Shown here: piece by piece, positions 25,441 through 33,346 of the stretch
Position numbering within the stretch: position 1 is the first letter of the stretch
Layout: the number at the start of each line of letters is the position of its first letter
From: Akkermansia muciniphila
GTDB lineage: Bacteria > Verrucomicrobiota > Verrucomicrobiia > Limisphaerales > BJHT01
Assembly (NCBI GenBank): GCA_945861535.1
Contig: CAMAUZ010000052.1
Coordinates: 1-55,207, forward strand
DNA length: 55,207 bases
Direction of reading: 5' to 3'
The notes under the pieces: model-generated
Seen by the model: the letters and a program-made list of their open reading frames with translations, nothing else
What the model was told of the DNA's origin: nothing
Databases searched by the model: none
Translations under genes and position numbers: made by a program

Positions 25441-26395
25441 GCCTCTCCTCGAAATCAAAAACCTCAAACTCGAGTTCGGCACCGGCAAGGATGCCGTGCG
25501 GGCGGTCGATGACGTGTCCTTCACCATCAACGCGGGCGAGACGGTCTGTCTCGTCGGCGAGAGCGGTTGCGGCAAGAGCGTAACGGCGCTCTCGATCGCG
25601 CGGCTTGTGCCCATGCCGCCGGCGCGCTATCCCGGCGGCCAGATACTGCTCAACGGCCGCGATGTGTTGCAGATGGACAAGACCGAGCTGCGCGCGATCC
25701 GTGGCGGCGTGGTGAGCTATATTTTTCAGGAACCCAGCGCGTCCTTGAACCCCGTCTTCCGTATCGGCAACCAGATCAAGGAATCCCTCAAGCTGCATCG
25801 CCCGCAGGTGGCGACCGACGACGAAGTCATCCGGTTGCTGAAGCTCGTGGGCATTCCCGCGCCGGAATCGCGCATCAAGGACTACCCGCATCAGATGTCC
25901 GGCGGCATGCAACAGCGCGTGATGATCGCGATGGCCCTCGCTTCCGAGCCGAAGTTGCTCATCGCCGACGAACCGACCACCGCCCTGGATGTGACCATCC
26001 AGGCGCAGATTCTCGAGCTGTTGAAGGAACTGAAAGTGCGCCTCGGCATGAGCATCCTGCTCATTACCCACAACCTCGGCATCGTCGGCGACATCGCCGA
26101 CCGCGTTGCCGTGATGTACGCCGGTCAGATCGTGGAACTCGCGCCCGCTCGCGAATTGCTGCGCCGCCCGCTCCATCCCTACACGCAGGCCCTGATGAAC
26201 AGCGTGCCCAAGCTTGGCCGCGAGCAGCAGCGCCTGGAAGCCATCCCCGGCAATGTGCCGAACCTGGGTCACTTCCCCAGCGGCTGCCGCTTCCACCCGC
26301 GCTGTCCGAAGGCGCAAAGTGACTGCTCGCAGAAAGCGCCAGAGTTGGTGGAGGTCGAGCCGGGGAGATTTGTCCGTTGTCCCTACTGGAAATGA
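25439..26395 (+). CDS. Opp/Dpp-type ABC transporter ATPase
   Basis: 318 residues from ATG 25439 ([20 protein letters not shown]). Walker [11 protein letters not shown]-loop region [20 protein letters not shown], signature [16 protein letters not shown], Walker [16 protein letters not shown]-loop ITHNLG. The C-terminal oligopeptide-type region [20 protein letters not shown] contains the cysteine cluster common in OppD/DppD. It energises the permease pair. A second ATPase (DppF type) and a binding protein are not adjacent, so either one ATPase serves twice or the other parts are elsewhere. Confidence 0.93.
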   Translation: MPLLEIKNLKLEFGTGKDAVRAVDDVSFTINAGETVCLVGESGCGKSVTALSIARLVPMPPARYPGGQILLNGRDVLQMDKTELRAIRGGVVSYIFQEPSASLNPVFRIGNQIKESLKLHRPQVATDDEVIRLLKLVGIPAPESRIKDYPHQMSGGMQQRVMIAMALASEPKLLIADEPTTALDVTIQAQILELLKELKVRLGMSILLITHNLGIVGDIADRVAVMYAGQIVELAPARELLRRPLHPYTQALMNSVPKLGREQQRLEAIPGNVPNLGHFPSGCRFHPRCPKAQSDCSQKAPELVEVEPGRFVRCPYWK

Positions 26396-27491
26396 CCGCT
26401 AATTCTGGTGCGCGTTCCAGAGAAGGCTGATTCGCCGGTGCTTTTCGCCGCGGCCGCGTAATTTGTGTCACAGGTCCCGTTGGGATGTGATCTTCCCTTG
26501 CGCCGTGGCGGCGGTAATAATCTCGGCGCGGCTTAACTGTTTCCATTCCGTTGGAATGGATGTGAGAACCACAGAGACACGATGGACACAGAGAACAAAC
26601 AAGAACTCGCTGCTCAATCGTCATTCACTGATTGGTAGCTCCCTGAAGCCGACCCGGTCGCTCGGCTTTCTCTATACTACAACTGTGCAAAAATCTCGCG
26701 TCCCGCGAGGACTTTGCATACCACGCTCACCCCGTCCCCAGTTCGTCGCCTTCCCATTCCCCTGCCCCAAATTCCCCTGCCAAACTCGGCTGTGTCTCCC
26801 CGAATGCCGGCGGCGCACTTCGGCAGCCAAATAATCCGTTTCCTTTTGCGCCCGCCGCACGAAAGCGGCCGGAAAATTGCGCTCCCTTCTCCCGTTTCCC
26901 CCGGTGCGACCGGGGACCCGTCGCGCTCCTTCGGTTGTGACGCTGGCGCCCAGTGTTCATGGGATAGTTTTGGTTTTCTTTCCCGTTCCAACTGAGTCGT
27001 TACGGCTTGGGTTTTCCTGCGCTTTCGCGGGTGCGTAGCTACTGCGGGCGCGGACCGCCCGAGGATGCAGGCCATGCTGACGGGGCCTTCGTGCTTCCGC
27101 AGCGCTGAAGAGTAGCAAAGTGGCCAAATTGTAGGGTTGGTTGCCAGTCAACAAACGAAAAACTTGCTGCCGCCGGACTGTCTTTCAGAAACACGACTTG
27201 ACGCCATCCCTGCAAGGAAATCAGAGCGGAGATCGTCGCTTGGTTATCGTTGAGCGGGTCATCGCCTTGTATGAAACCACACGCTACAAATGCCTCTGCG
27301 TCGGCTCCCGATGTCGCCATCTCTGCGGATGATGGCTGTGAATCTCCGGAGATCATGGTTTCCGATTTATGTGACCTATTTCTGGAAATATTACGGGATG
27401 CTGTTTCTTCTTGAGCGCGGGAAATGTACGGCTCGTAGCCATCATTCCTCTCGTTGCTAGCACCTCCTCGTTATGTCAGCGTCGCGGGAAT
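26396..27491. other. 1.1-kb gap of repeats without recognised gene
   Basis: Lower GC than the flanks. It contains an iterated CACAGAG-type arm (AACCACAGAGACACGATGGA then CACAGAGAAC, 26568-26605) and pyrimidine-rich iterated words at about 26730-26785 (CCCATTCCCCTGCCCC, AATTCCCCTGCC). A minus-strand frame 27039-27356 starting MISGDSQPSSAEMATSG is open for 105 codons, but its second half reads through repeat-like sequence. I do not count it as a gene. No tRNA or terminator stands out. Confidence 0.5.
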
Positions 27492-29069
27492 ATGGCTTTT
27501 GATTCCTTCCGCGATTTCCTCGCCGCCCTCGAACGCGCCGGCGAACTCCTCCGCATTACCCAGCCTCTTGCCACTGAACTTGAGATCACCGAACTCGCCG
27601 ACCGCGAGATGAAAAAGCCCGGCGGCGGCAAAGCCCTCCTCATCGAGCAACCCACTGTCAACGGCGTCATCTCCCCGTTCCCCGTCGCCATCAACACCCT
27701 CGGCTCCCACAAACGCATGGCCATGAGCCTCGGCGTTGAGACCGTTGATGCCGCCGCCGCCGAACTCGGCGCACTCATGCGCGCCAAGCCCCCCACCGGC
27801 TTCAAAGAAACCCTCCGCCTCCTCGGCACCGCCCTCGACCTCCGCCACGCCAAACCCAAACTCGTCAAGTCCGGTCCCTGCCAGGAAGTCATCCACAAAT
27901 TCGCCGTCCCCCCCACCCGCACCATCTCCTGGCCACCGGCCCCTCCGATTTCCAATCTCCAATCTTTAATCTCCGCTCCCGCTCCACAGACCCCAGACCC
28001 CAGACCGCAGACCCACGCGTCACCCACGCTGCTTAATCTCCCGGTGCTGCGCTGCTGGCCCCTCGACGGCGGCCGTTTCCTCACCCTCCCCTGCGTCGTC
28101 ACGCGCGACCCCGACACCGGTGACCGCAACCTCGGCATGTATCGCATCCAGATCTACGACGACCGCACCACCGGCATGCACTGGCAGCTTCAGAAAGTCG
28201 CTGCACGCCACGGCCGCCGCTACTACGAAACCGGCACCCGCATGCCCGTCAGTATCTTCCTCGGCGGCGACCCCGTGTTCACCTTTGCCGCCACCGCGCC
28301 CTTACCCGACGGTTTGGATGAATTTCTACTCGCCGGCTACTTAAGAAAGAAATCCGTAGAGTTAGTGAAGTGCCAGACTAATGACTTAGAAGTCCCGGCT
28401 AACTCCGACATAGTCATCGAAGGCTACATCGACCCGCTCGAACCCCTCCGCGACGAAGGCCCGTTCGGCGACCACACCGGCTATTACACTTTGCCCGAGC
28501 CGTATCCCGTCTTCCACGTCACCGCCATTACCCACCGCAAAGACGCCATCTATCCCGCCACCATCGTCGGCATCCCGCCGATGGAAGACTTCTACATCGG
28601 CGGCGCGTCCGTGAAGCTCTTCCTGCCAATCTTCAAGATGAACTTCCCCGAGATCGTTGACATCGCCCTACCCGCCGAAGGTGTCTTCCACAACCTCGTC
28701 TTCGTAAGCATCAAGAAGACCTATCCGATGCAAGCCTACAAAATCATGCACGGCCTCTGGGGCATGGGTCAGATGATGTTCACCAAATACCTCATCGTGG
28801 TGGACGCCGACGTAAACGTACACAACACCAGCGAAGTCCTCTTCCACCTCTGCGCCAACACCGACCCGCAACGCGACAGCCTCTTCACCAAAGGCCCGTC
28901 CGACGTGCTCGACCACGCCACCACCGAAATCGCCACCGGCAGCAAGCTCGGCATCGACGCCACCAAGAAACTCCCCGGCGAAAGCTTCAACCGCCCCTGG
29001 CCGCCGCTCATCAAGATGGATGAAGTCACGCGGAAGAAAATTGACGCGCTGTTCGGGCACAAACCGTAG
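27492..29069 (+). CDS. UbiD-family decarboxylase with an in-frame repeat insertion
   Basis: 525 residues from ATG 27492 (MAFDSFRDFLAALERAGELL). Family signatures: ITELADREMKKPGGGKALLI, RFLTLPCVVTRDPDTGDRNL, GMYRIQIYDDRTTGMHWQLQ, VIEGYIDPLEPLRDEGPFGD, HTGYYTLPEPYPVFHVTAIT and PPMEDFYIGGASVKLFLP. UbiD enzymes use prenylated FMN, made by UbiX, to decarboxylate aromatic acids. In futalosine-pathway organisms a UbiD-like protein (MqnL) acts late in menaquinone synthesis, and mqnD is 6.5 kb away. Residues about 151-176 (PPISNLQSLISAPAPQTPDP ... QTHA) are encoded by heptad repeats rather than family sequence. Codons at 28341-28412 are unusually AT-rich. Three fragments of another ubiD lie downstream. 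Confidence 0.92.
   Translation: MAFDSFRDFLAALERAGELLRITQPLATELEITELADREMKKPGGGKALLIEQPTVNGVISPFPVAINTLGSHKRMAMSLGVETVDAAAAELGALMRAKPPTGFKETLRLLGTALDLRHAKPKLVKSGPCQEVIHKFAVPPTRTISWPPAPPISNLQSLISAPAPQTPDPRPQTHASPTLLNLPVLRCWPLDGGRFLTLPCVVTRDPDTGDRNLGMYRIQIYDDRTTGMHWQLQKVAARHGRRYYETGTRMPVSIFLGGDPVFTFAATAPLPDGLDEFLLAGYLRKKSVELVKCQTNDLEVPANSDIVIEGYIDPLEPLRDEGPFGDHTGYYTLPEPYPVFHVTAITHRKDAIYPATIVGIPPMEDFYIGGASVKLFLPIFKMNFPEIVDIALPAEGVFHNLVFVSIKKTYPMQAYKIMHGLWGMGQMMFTKYLIVVDADVNVHNTSEVLFHLCANTDPQRDSLFTKGPSDVLDHATTEIATGSKLGIDATKKLPGESFNRPWPPLIKMDEVTRKKIDALFGHKP
27944..28018. repeat. Heptad repeats inside ubiD
   Basis: Two heptad runs: TCCAATC-TCCAATC-TTTAATC (about 27950-27973) and CAGACCC-CAGACCC then CAGACCG-CAGACCC (27986-28013). 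They are translated in frame and add about 25 residues to the UbiD protein at a place where UbiD relatives have a short loop. Confidence 0.85.
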
Positions 29070-29083
29070 GTCGGTGTCCTGCG

Positions 29084-29112
29084 TTGCATCGCGCGCGGAG
29101 AAAACGTACCTT
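29084..29112 (+). promoter_or_regulatory. Leaderless promoter of the RHH/PIN cassette
   Basis: TTGCAT (29084-29089), a 17-nt spacer, TACCTT (29107-29112), then exactly 6 nt (TGCCGC) to the ATG at 29119. Transcription would be expected to start at or next to the ATG. No Shine-Dalgarno is visible. The same spacing occurs in three other cassettes. Confidence 0.6.
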
Positions 29113-29118
29113 TGCCGC

Positions 29119-29343
29119 ATGAAACACCGCAAAAGTTTCTCCCTCTCCCACCAGGCCATTGCTCGCGGCGAACAGCTTGCCGCTGAAACTGGCAAAAGTC
29201 TTTCTGACGTTGTGGAGGAACAATTGCTGGCTATTCCTTCCGCCGCTGCGGGACCTGAAGAATTCTGGCCCGGACGCGCGCTCAAGCCGATCAAACGCCC
29301 CGGCGACGCCCGCCACGAATTCCTGAAACGCAAACACGGCTGA
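29119..29343 (+). CDS. Small antitoxin of RHH/VapB type
   Basis: 74 residues from ATG 29119 (MKHRKSFSLSHQAIARGEQL). The N-terminal SFSLSHQAIARGEQLAAETG with SLSDVVEEQLL fits a ribbon-helix-helix or DUF6364-like DNA-binding antitoxin. The basic C-terminus (KPIKRPGDARHEFLKRKHG) would bind the toxin. It lies 1 nt before the PIN gene, so they form one module. It begins 50 bp after the ubiD stop codon. Confidence 0.8.
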   Translation: MKHRKSFSLSHQAIARGEQLAAETGKSLSDVVEEQLLAIPSAAAGPEEFWPGRALKPIKRPGDARHEFLKRKHG

Positions 29344-29344
29344 C

Positions 29345-29749
29345 ATGGTAGTTCTCGTCGATACGAACGTTGTTTTCGACGTTCTTGGCAAACGCCAGCC
29401 GCATTACGCTGCGTCGAATCAAATCCTCTGTCTTTGCCAACGCAAGGCCATCGTCGGTGCGGTGGCTTATCACACCGTCGCCAATGTGTTTTATTACTAC
29501 GGCAAGGCTGCCACGCCGTTTTTGCGGGAGCGGCTGCTGGTTCATTTGGCCGTCCAGGGCGCAAGCAGCGCCACGGTTCAGGACGTGTTGCGCTGGGGAA
29601 TGAGCGATTGGGAAGACGCGCTGCAAGCCGCCGCCGCGCAAGCCGCTGGCGCGAGTTTCATCGTCACCCGCAACGTGAAGGACTTCAAATTCTCCCGCGT
29701 TCCAGCACTAAGTCCGAAAGATTTTCTCAAGCGGTTTCACCCGGATTGA
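29345..29749 (+). CDS. PIN-domain (VapC-type) toxin
   Basis: 134 residues; the frame begins at ATG 29345 (MVVLVDTNVVFDVLGKRQPH). PIN-domain acidic residues: VDTNVVFD near residue 6, AYHTVANVFYYYGKA in the middle with less typical residues, WEDALQAAAAQAAGASFIVT and RNVKDFKFS with the late Asp. PIN toxins are Mg-dependent ribonucleases. Partner: the RHH-like antitoxin 1 nt upstream. Confidence 0.87.
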   Translation: MVVLVDTNVVFDVLGKRQPHYAASNQILCLCQRKAIVGAVAYHTVANVFYYYGKAATPFLRERLLVHLAVQGASSATVQDVLRWGMSDWEDALQAAAAQAAGASFIVTRNVKDFKFSRVPALSPKDFLKRFHPD

Positions 29750-29772
29750 AACCTTAACGCCATGCAACAATG

Positions 29773-29829
29773 TGCCGCCGCTGATCAAAATGGATGCCGC
29801 CGTGAAGGCGAAAATTGACGCCTTGTTCT
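29773..29829 (+). pseudogene. ubiD 3'-end fragment (fragment A)
   Basis: Encodes PPLIKMDAAVKAKIDALF, matching the C-terminus of the intact UbiD (PPLIKMDEVTRKKIDALF) just before its stop. The DNA is diverged from the intact gene at third positions, so it comes from a different ubiD copy. It lies between two TA modules. Confidence 0.85.
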
Positions 29830-29879
29830 GGGAGTCGTGCCGTTCACTTACCACCGAAAAACCGGAGACTGCCGCAACG

Positions 29880-30116
29880 ATGACACCGCCAGCCCTCAGC
29901 GACCTCGAATACGAGTTCGCGCGCCTGTCACCGGAGGTCCAACTCAGCCTGCTGGAACGTCTCCTCCACCGCACCTGGGTCACGGTGTCTGACCGCCGGG
30001 ATACTTGGGACGCCGATCTCGCCGCGATGGCCGCCGATCCGGAAATGCAACGGGAACTCAGTTGCATCAAGGCTGAGTTTGACGTGACCGAAGCCGACGG
30101 CTTGGAGAGGCACTGA
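29880..30116 (+). CDS. Putative antitoxin of a MazF-type module
   Basis: 78 residues from ATG 29880 (MTPPALSDLEYEFARLSPEV). A helical domain, LSPEVQLSLLERLLHRTWVT, followed by an acidic tail (MAADPEMQRELSCIKAEFDV), resembles small antitoxins whose last base overlaps a MazF gene. Its TGA overlaps the ATG of a mazF-like remnant at 30116. The upstream in-frame stretch is the ubiD fragment A, so translation could also run from it. Family assignment is tentative. Confidence 0.65.
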   Translation: MTPPALSDLEYEFARLSPEVQLSLLERLLHRTWVTVSDRRDTWDADLAAMAADPEMQRELSCIKAEFDVTEADGLERH

Positions 30117-30434
30117 TGGCTGTCCAACGCGGCAAAATCTACTTTGAAACCATGAAACGCGAACACATCGGTTCTGATTTCGACGGCTTCCTGCAAGCGG
30201 ACGGTCTGCTGGCGGAGTGCGAAGCCGGCGCGCTCAAGCGCGTAGGCGCACGGCAAATTGAGCGAGAGAAGAAGCGCCGCAAAACCTTCACGGTCCAAGC
30301 TCGCGGGCCGCATGAAAACCAAACGCGCGACCCTCGACCGCTAGTTTGCACAGAACGAATCTTCCATGATGCTTCGACTCATGGAGCAAGCTGCGCTGGC
30401 CCTGGGGCCGCAAGCTCAGGATTGAACTTGCATT
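30116..30434 (+). pseudogene. Chimeric remnant: mazF start joined to a HigA/XRE-type antitoxin
   Basis: The frame opens MAVQRGKIYF, the usual N-terminus of MazF-like toxins, and after 11 codons continues as MKREHIGSDFDGFLQADGLL (from ATG 30152). That continuation matches XRE-type antitoxins of HigBA modules (IGSDFDGFL, ALKRVGARQIEREKKRR). The HTH part is broken by frame changes: MKTKRATLDR appears in another frame at 30305, and KLRIEL near 30413. I read it as a recombination junction between two TA modules followed by decay. Confidence 0.7.
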
Positions 30435-30502
30435 AGAATCATCGACGGTAGCGCGGGCGACTCGCCTGCGGCTCCGGGTGACCCCGGCTGATGCAAATCT
30501 TC

Positions 30503-30745
30503 TCAAACCTCATCGCAACCAGCGAAGAGTTCGTTCCAATCACAGCGAAGGACGGCGCGCAAACGCGCCAGCGCGGGCAGGCTGGGAAAGTTGTCGCCAG
30601 CTTCGACGTTTTGGTTGTAGCGGGCGCTCACGCCAACTATTTCGGCCAGCTTTTCTTGAGTCAAATCCCGACGCGCTCGCAATGAGGCGACGTTCTTTCC
30701 GAGTCGCCTTCGATGCGGACAGAATTCGGGTTTGCGCGACGGCAT
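30503..30745 (-). CDS. XRE-family helix-turn-helix regulator
   Basis: 80 residues from ATG 30745 (MPSRKPEFCPHRRRLGKNVA). The HTH signature is clear: GKNVASLRARRDLTQEKLAE then IVGVSARYNQNVEAGDNFPS and LPALARLRAVLRCDWNELF. It is the only minus-strand gene in the TA region. A 19-nt dyad lies 34 nt upstream and could be its operator. It may be a solitary regulator or the antitoxin of a lost partner. Confidence 0.83.
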   Translation of the reverse strand: MPSRKPEFCPHRRRLGKNVASLRARRDLTQEKLAEIVGVSARYNQNVEAGDNFPSLPALARLRAVLRCDWNELFAGCDEV

Positions 30746-30778
30746 TGCCGAATCGTCGGGGAAAGCTGGCCAGCCAAA

Positions 30779-30797
30779 CACGAGGCTGTACCTCGTG
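30779..30797. promoter_or_regulatory. Dyad CACGAGG-CTGTA-CCTCGTG, possible operator
   Basis: Perfect 7-nt arms around 5 nt, located 34 nt upstream of the XRE gene start. On the plus strand a TAATCT hexamer sits 6 nt before ATG 30823, which opens a 44-codon frame (to 30957) of doubtful reality. A repressor site between divergent promoters is a plausible reading; a simple palindromic repeat is the alternative. Confidence 0.45.
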
Positions 30798-31003
30798 CTC
30801 TGTCTGAGTGTAATCTTTCCGCATGAACCGTTCAGATTCGTCGAAAAGCAGCCTCGCGAGAATTGGGCTGCACGGTCAAAGACCGAACTCGGCACATTTG
30901 CCGGAAAATCCTTGGCGGCACTCGTGCTCTTGCCCAGGCCGATCCCCGATGAAATGAAAGCGAACAAGTGTTTTACAGCGAACCACAGCACCATTTAGGC
31001 ATC

Positions 31004-31453
31004 ATGACAACAAGCAGGGTTTTCTTTTTCGGGTTGGTACTGCTGGGCATCTTGTTATTTCTTTGGCTGGAAATGCCGATTCTTCGAAGCGATACCATCC
31101 CGCAGGATCAGATTGGGGCAATATTCTGGCTTCGCTCCCCGGGTTGGATCATTCCAATTGTCTTGGCAATCCTCATCCAGGTTTTTGACGCTTTTGCTGC
31201 ACATCTCTCAATAGTTGATACGAGCACGATGCTGTGCCTTTTCCTCCTAGCCGTCGCTGGCGCGCTTGGTTTGGCCGGAATGCTTCTCATGAAGCAAGAA
31301 AAGGAAAGGGCCGAATGGCTGTTCAAAGGGGCAACGGCGGTTGGAAGCTTTGCACTCGGCTTGGAAGTCGGCGGCAGATTTCAAGCGAAAGACAAGTCCG
31401 CCGCTGCCACGAAGAAGAAGGCCACGAAAACCGACACCACCAAAACATCATGA
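31004..31453 (+). CDS. Small membrane protein coupled to the purine permease
   Basis: 149 residues from ATG 31004 (MTTSRVFFFGLVLLGILLFL). Three to four hydrophobic segments (about residues 7-22, 48-65, 78-97 and a weaker one near 112-125), then a Lys/Ala/Thr-rich basic C-terminal tail (AAATKKKATKTDTTKTS). Its TGA overlaps the ATG of the NCS2 permease by 4 nt (ATGA), so the two are translationally coupled. I do not recognise the family. GC content is lower than the window average, as for its partner, which hints at acquisition. Confidence 0.75.
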   Translation: MTTSRVFFFGLVLLGILLFLWLEMPILRSDTIPQDQIGAIFWLRSPGWIIPIVLAILIQVFDAFAAHLSIVDTSTMLCLFLLAVAGALGLAGMLLMKQEKERAEWLFKGATAVGSFALGLEVGGRFQAKDKSAAATKKKATKTDTTKTS

Positions 31454-32844
31454 ATACTGAAACACAGAGCATCCGGGCGCGGTTGGACTCATGGTTTGAA
31501 ATCACAAAGCGGAAGACAAACATCCGCACTGAGGTTCTGGCCGGCATTTCGACATACCTCTCCCTCGCCTACATCTTCATCGTGAATCCCGCGATTCTGG
31601 CAAAAGCGGACATGCCCATCAGTGGTGTATTCTTTGCGACAGTTATCGCCTCTGGTCTGGCGACAGTGGCGATGGGGATTTGGGCAAGACTTCCTTTCGC
31701 GCTTGCACCAGGTCTCGAGATGAACGGCTTCGTGGCGTTCGTGGTCGTCGGTGCGCTCCACCTGACGTGGCAGCAAGCTCTTGGCGCAGTATTCTGGTCG
31801 GGCGTGCTGTGCACAGTGCTGAGTTTCATGAAAGTTCGTGACAGAATCGTGAAGTCAGTGCCGGACGCCTTGAAGTCGAATCTCGCTGTCAGTGTTGGTG
31901 TATTCGTGATGACTATCGGTTTGTTTTTGGTCAAGGCTGTCGCGTTCAAGGATGGTAAACTGGATTCTTTTTCGTTCTCGTGGTCGCCAGAGGTGGCGGC
32001 GCTCTTTATCGGCTTCGCGATTTGTTTCTTGCTGGATTGGAGTTGGCTATCAAAGAAGGACGCCGAAGGGCATTTGGTTTCGCGATTCCCGGCCGGCTCA
32101 TTAATCCCAGGCTCGTTTCTCATCGCCATTATCTGCACAGCCATCTTCTGCCGCTCCAAAGGAATCAAGGTGGATGACGCGCCGACTTCCTCCGGCTTCC
32201 TTGACGCCGCGTTCAAGTTGGAATTCTTCGTTATTCTACTGAATCCCAAATTCTGGCCTGTGTTCCTTGTTTTGTTCCTCATCGATTTTTACGGCAGCAT
32301 CGCAAAGTTTATTGGCCTGACCGAAGCGACGAATTTGAAGTCGCCAGAGAAGGGTGTCACGAACATCGCGCAGGCAATGCAGGTTGATGGCATCGCCACC
32401 AGTGCCGGTGCTCTCGTGGGAACTACGAGCATCATCACTTATGTTGAGAGCGCCGTTGGCATTGCGGCTGGCGGGCGGACAGGAATTGTCGCGATTGTCT
32501 GCGGGATTCTGATGCTTGCCAGCGTCTTCGCAACCGGATTGATTGGCCTCGTCCCAGTTGTAGCCACATCGGGAATCCTACTTTATGTCGGCTGGCTCTT
32601 GTTGCCCCGCAACGCTTGGCAGGCCGGACTCTACAAAGGTTTCGACATCGTCGTCGGCTTGTTGATGGGGGCGATTTCGTTTTTCACGTTCTCGCTCGAT
32701 AAGGCGATGGTCGTTGGCTTCGGTCTCTACGCCGTGAAGAACGTGATTGAAACAAGGCGGATTCATCAAAATCCAGACTGGTTCTTGGTTGGCTCGTTCG
32801 TGCTCCTGCTCGTTTCTGTCGTTATGCAGTATGCGTTGAAGTAA
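31450..32844 (+). CDS. NCS2 family (AzgA-type) purine permease
   Basis: 464 residues from ATG 31450 (MNTETQSIRARLDSWFEITK). AzgA-type features: TEVLAGISTYLSLAYIFIVN, the ALAPGLEMNGFVAF motif (APG(M)xxN), TEATNLKSPEKGV, the STIITYVESAVGIAAGGRTG-like block (here TTSIITYVESAVGIAAGGRT), and about 12-14 TM segments. It would import adenine, guanine or hypoxanthine across the inner membrane. It lies between TA modules, is coupled to a small membrane protein, and has a lower GC than most of the window. Confidence 0.92.
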   Translation: MNTETQSIRARLDSWFEITKRKTNIRTEVLAGISTYLSLAYIFIVNPAILAKADMPISGVFFATVIASGLATVAMGIWARLPFALAPGLEMNGFVAFVVVGALHLTWQQALGAVFWSGVLCTVLSFMKVRDRIVKSVPDALKSNLAVSVGVFVMTIGLFLVKAVAFKDGKLDSFSFSWSPEVAALFIGFAICFLLDWSWLSKKDAEGHLVSRFPAGSLIPGSFLIAIICTAIFCRSKGIKVDDAPTSSGFLDAAFKLEFFVILLNPKFWPVFLVLFLIDFYGSIAKFIGLTEATNLKSPEKGVTNIAQAMQVDGIATSAGALVGTTSIITYVESAVGIAAGGRTGIVAIVCGILMLASVFATGLIGLVPVVATSGILLYVGWLLLPRNAWQAGLYKGFDIVVGLLMGAISFFTFSLDKAMVVGFGLYAVKNVIETRRIHQNPDWFLVGSFVLLLVSVVMQYALK

Positions 32845-33092
32845 TCTCGCTCGGTTCGCCACGAGACGGCGGGAGCTTTTCTCTTCGTTCTCTTGAGGCA
32901 AAAGAAATCCGTGTCCATCGGTGTCCATCCGTGGTGGGAGTTCTTTGCGCCTCCGTGGCGTTGCGTTGGAGCGAATCAGCGGTTGAACTAAGTTTTGGCT
33001 GAGCGCAAGGACGGTTTCGGTTATCGAACTTTGATCGAGTTCGCAGAGAGTTTTTCCAAAGTTGGCCGAGCCTTAAAGTCATTTTCCACGAA

Positions 33093-33278
33093 TTGAAAAC
33101 CACTCTGCCCAACGCCGACTTCACCATCGAAGGCTACATTGACCCCAAAGAGCCGCTCAGCGACGAAGGCCCGTTCGGCGATCACGGCGGTTACCACACG
33201 TTGCCCGAGCCGTATCCCGTCTTCCACGTCACCGCCATCACGCACCGAAAGGACGCCGTCTATCCCGCCACCATCGTC
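33093..33278 (+). pseudogene. ubiD internal fragment (fragment B)
   Basis: Encodes KTTLPNADFTIEGYIDPKEP, then DEGPFGDHGGYHTLPEPYPV and FHVTAITHRKDAVYPATIV. This matches about residues 305-365 of the intact UbiD. The reading frame is intact but the homology stops sharply after TIV and is followed 34 nt later by the promoter of the DUF433 cassette. Confidence 0.9.
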
Positions 33279-33311
33279 GCCAACGCCGTTGGGATGTTTC
33301 CATTTGAGAGC

Positions 33312-33340
33312 TTGTTGCGCACAGGGCGTTGGAGTACTCT
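33312..33340 (+). promoter_or_regulatory. Leaderless promoter of the DUF433/DUF5615 cassette
   Basis: TTGTTG (33312-33317), 17-nt spacer, TACTCT (33335-33340), then GCCGGC and ATG 33347. The block is similar in sequence to those before 34125 and 34581 (TTGTTGCGC at the -35 side and CCGGC/CGGCC before ATG). Confidence 0.7.
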
Positions 33341-33346
33341 GCCGGC

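Noticed and set aside
27039-27356. Minus-strand 105-codon frame MISGDSQPSS...
   Set aside because: Its second half lies in repeat-like sequence and no family is recognisable; possible orphan but unsupported.
30823-30957. 44-codon plus-strand frame MNRSDSSKSS...
   Set aside because: It has a promoter-like upstream block but composition decays quickly; mentioned only with the dyad.
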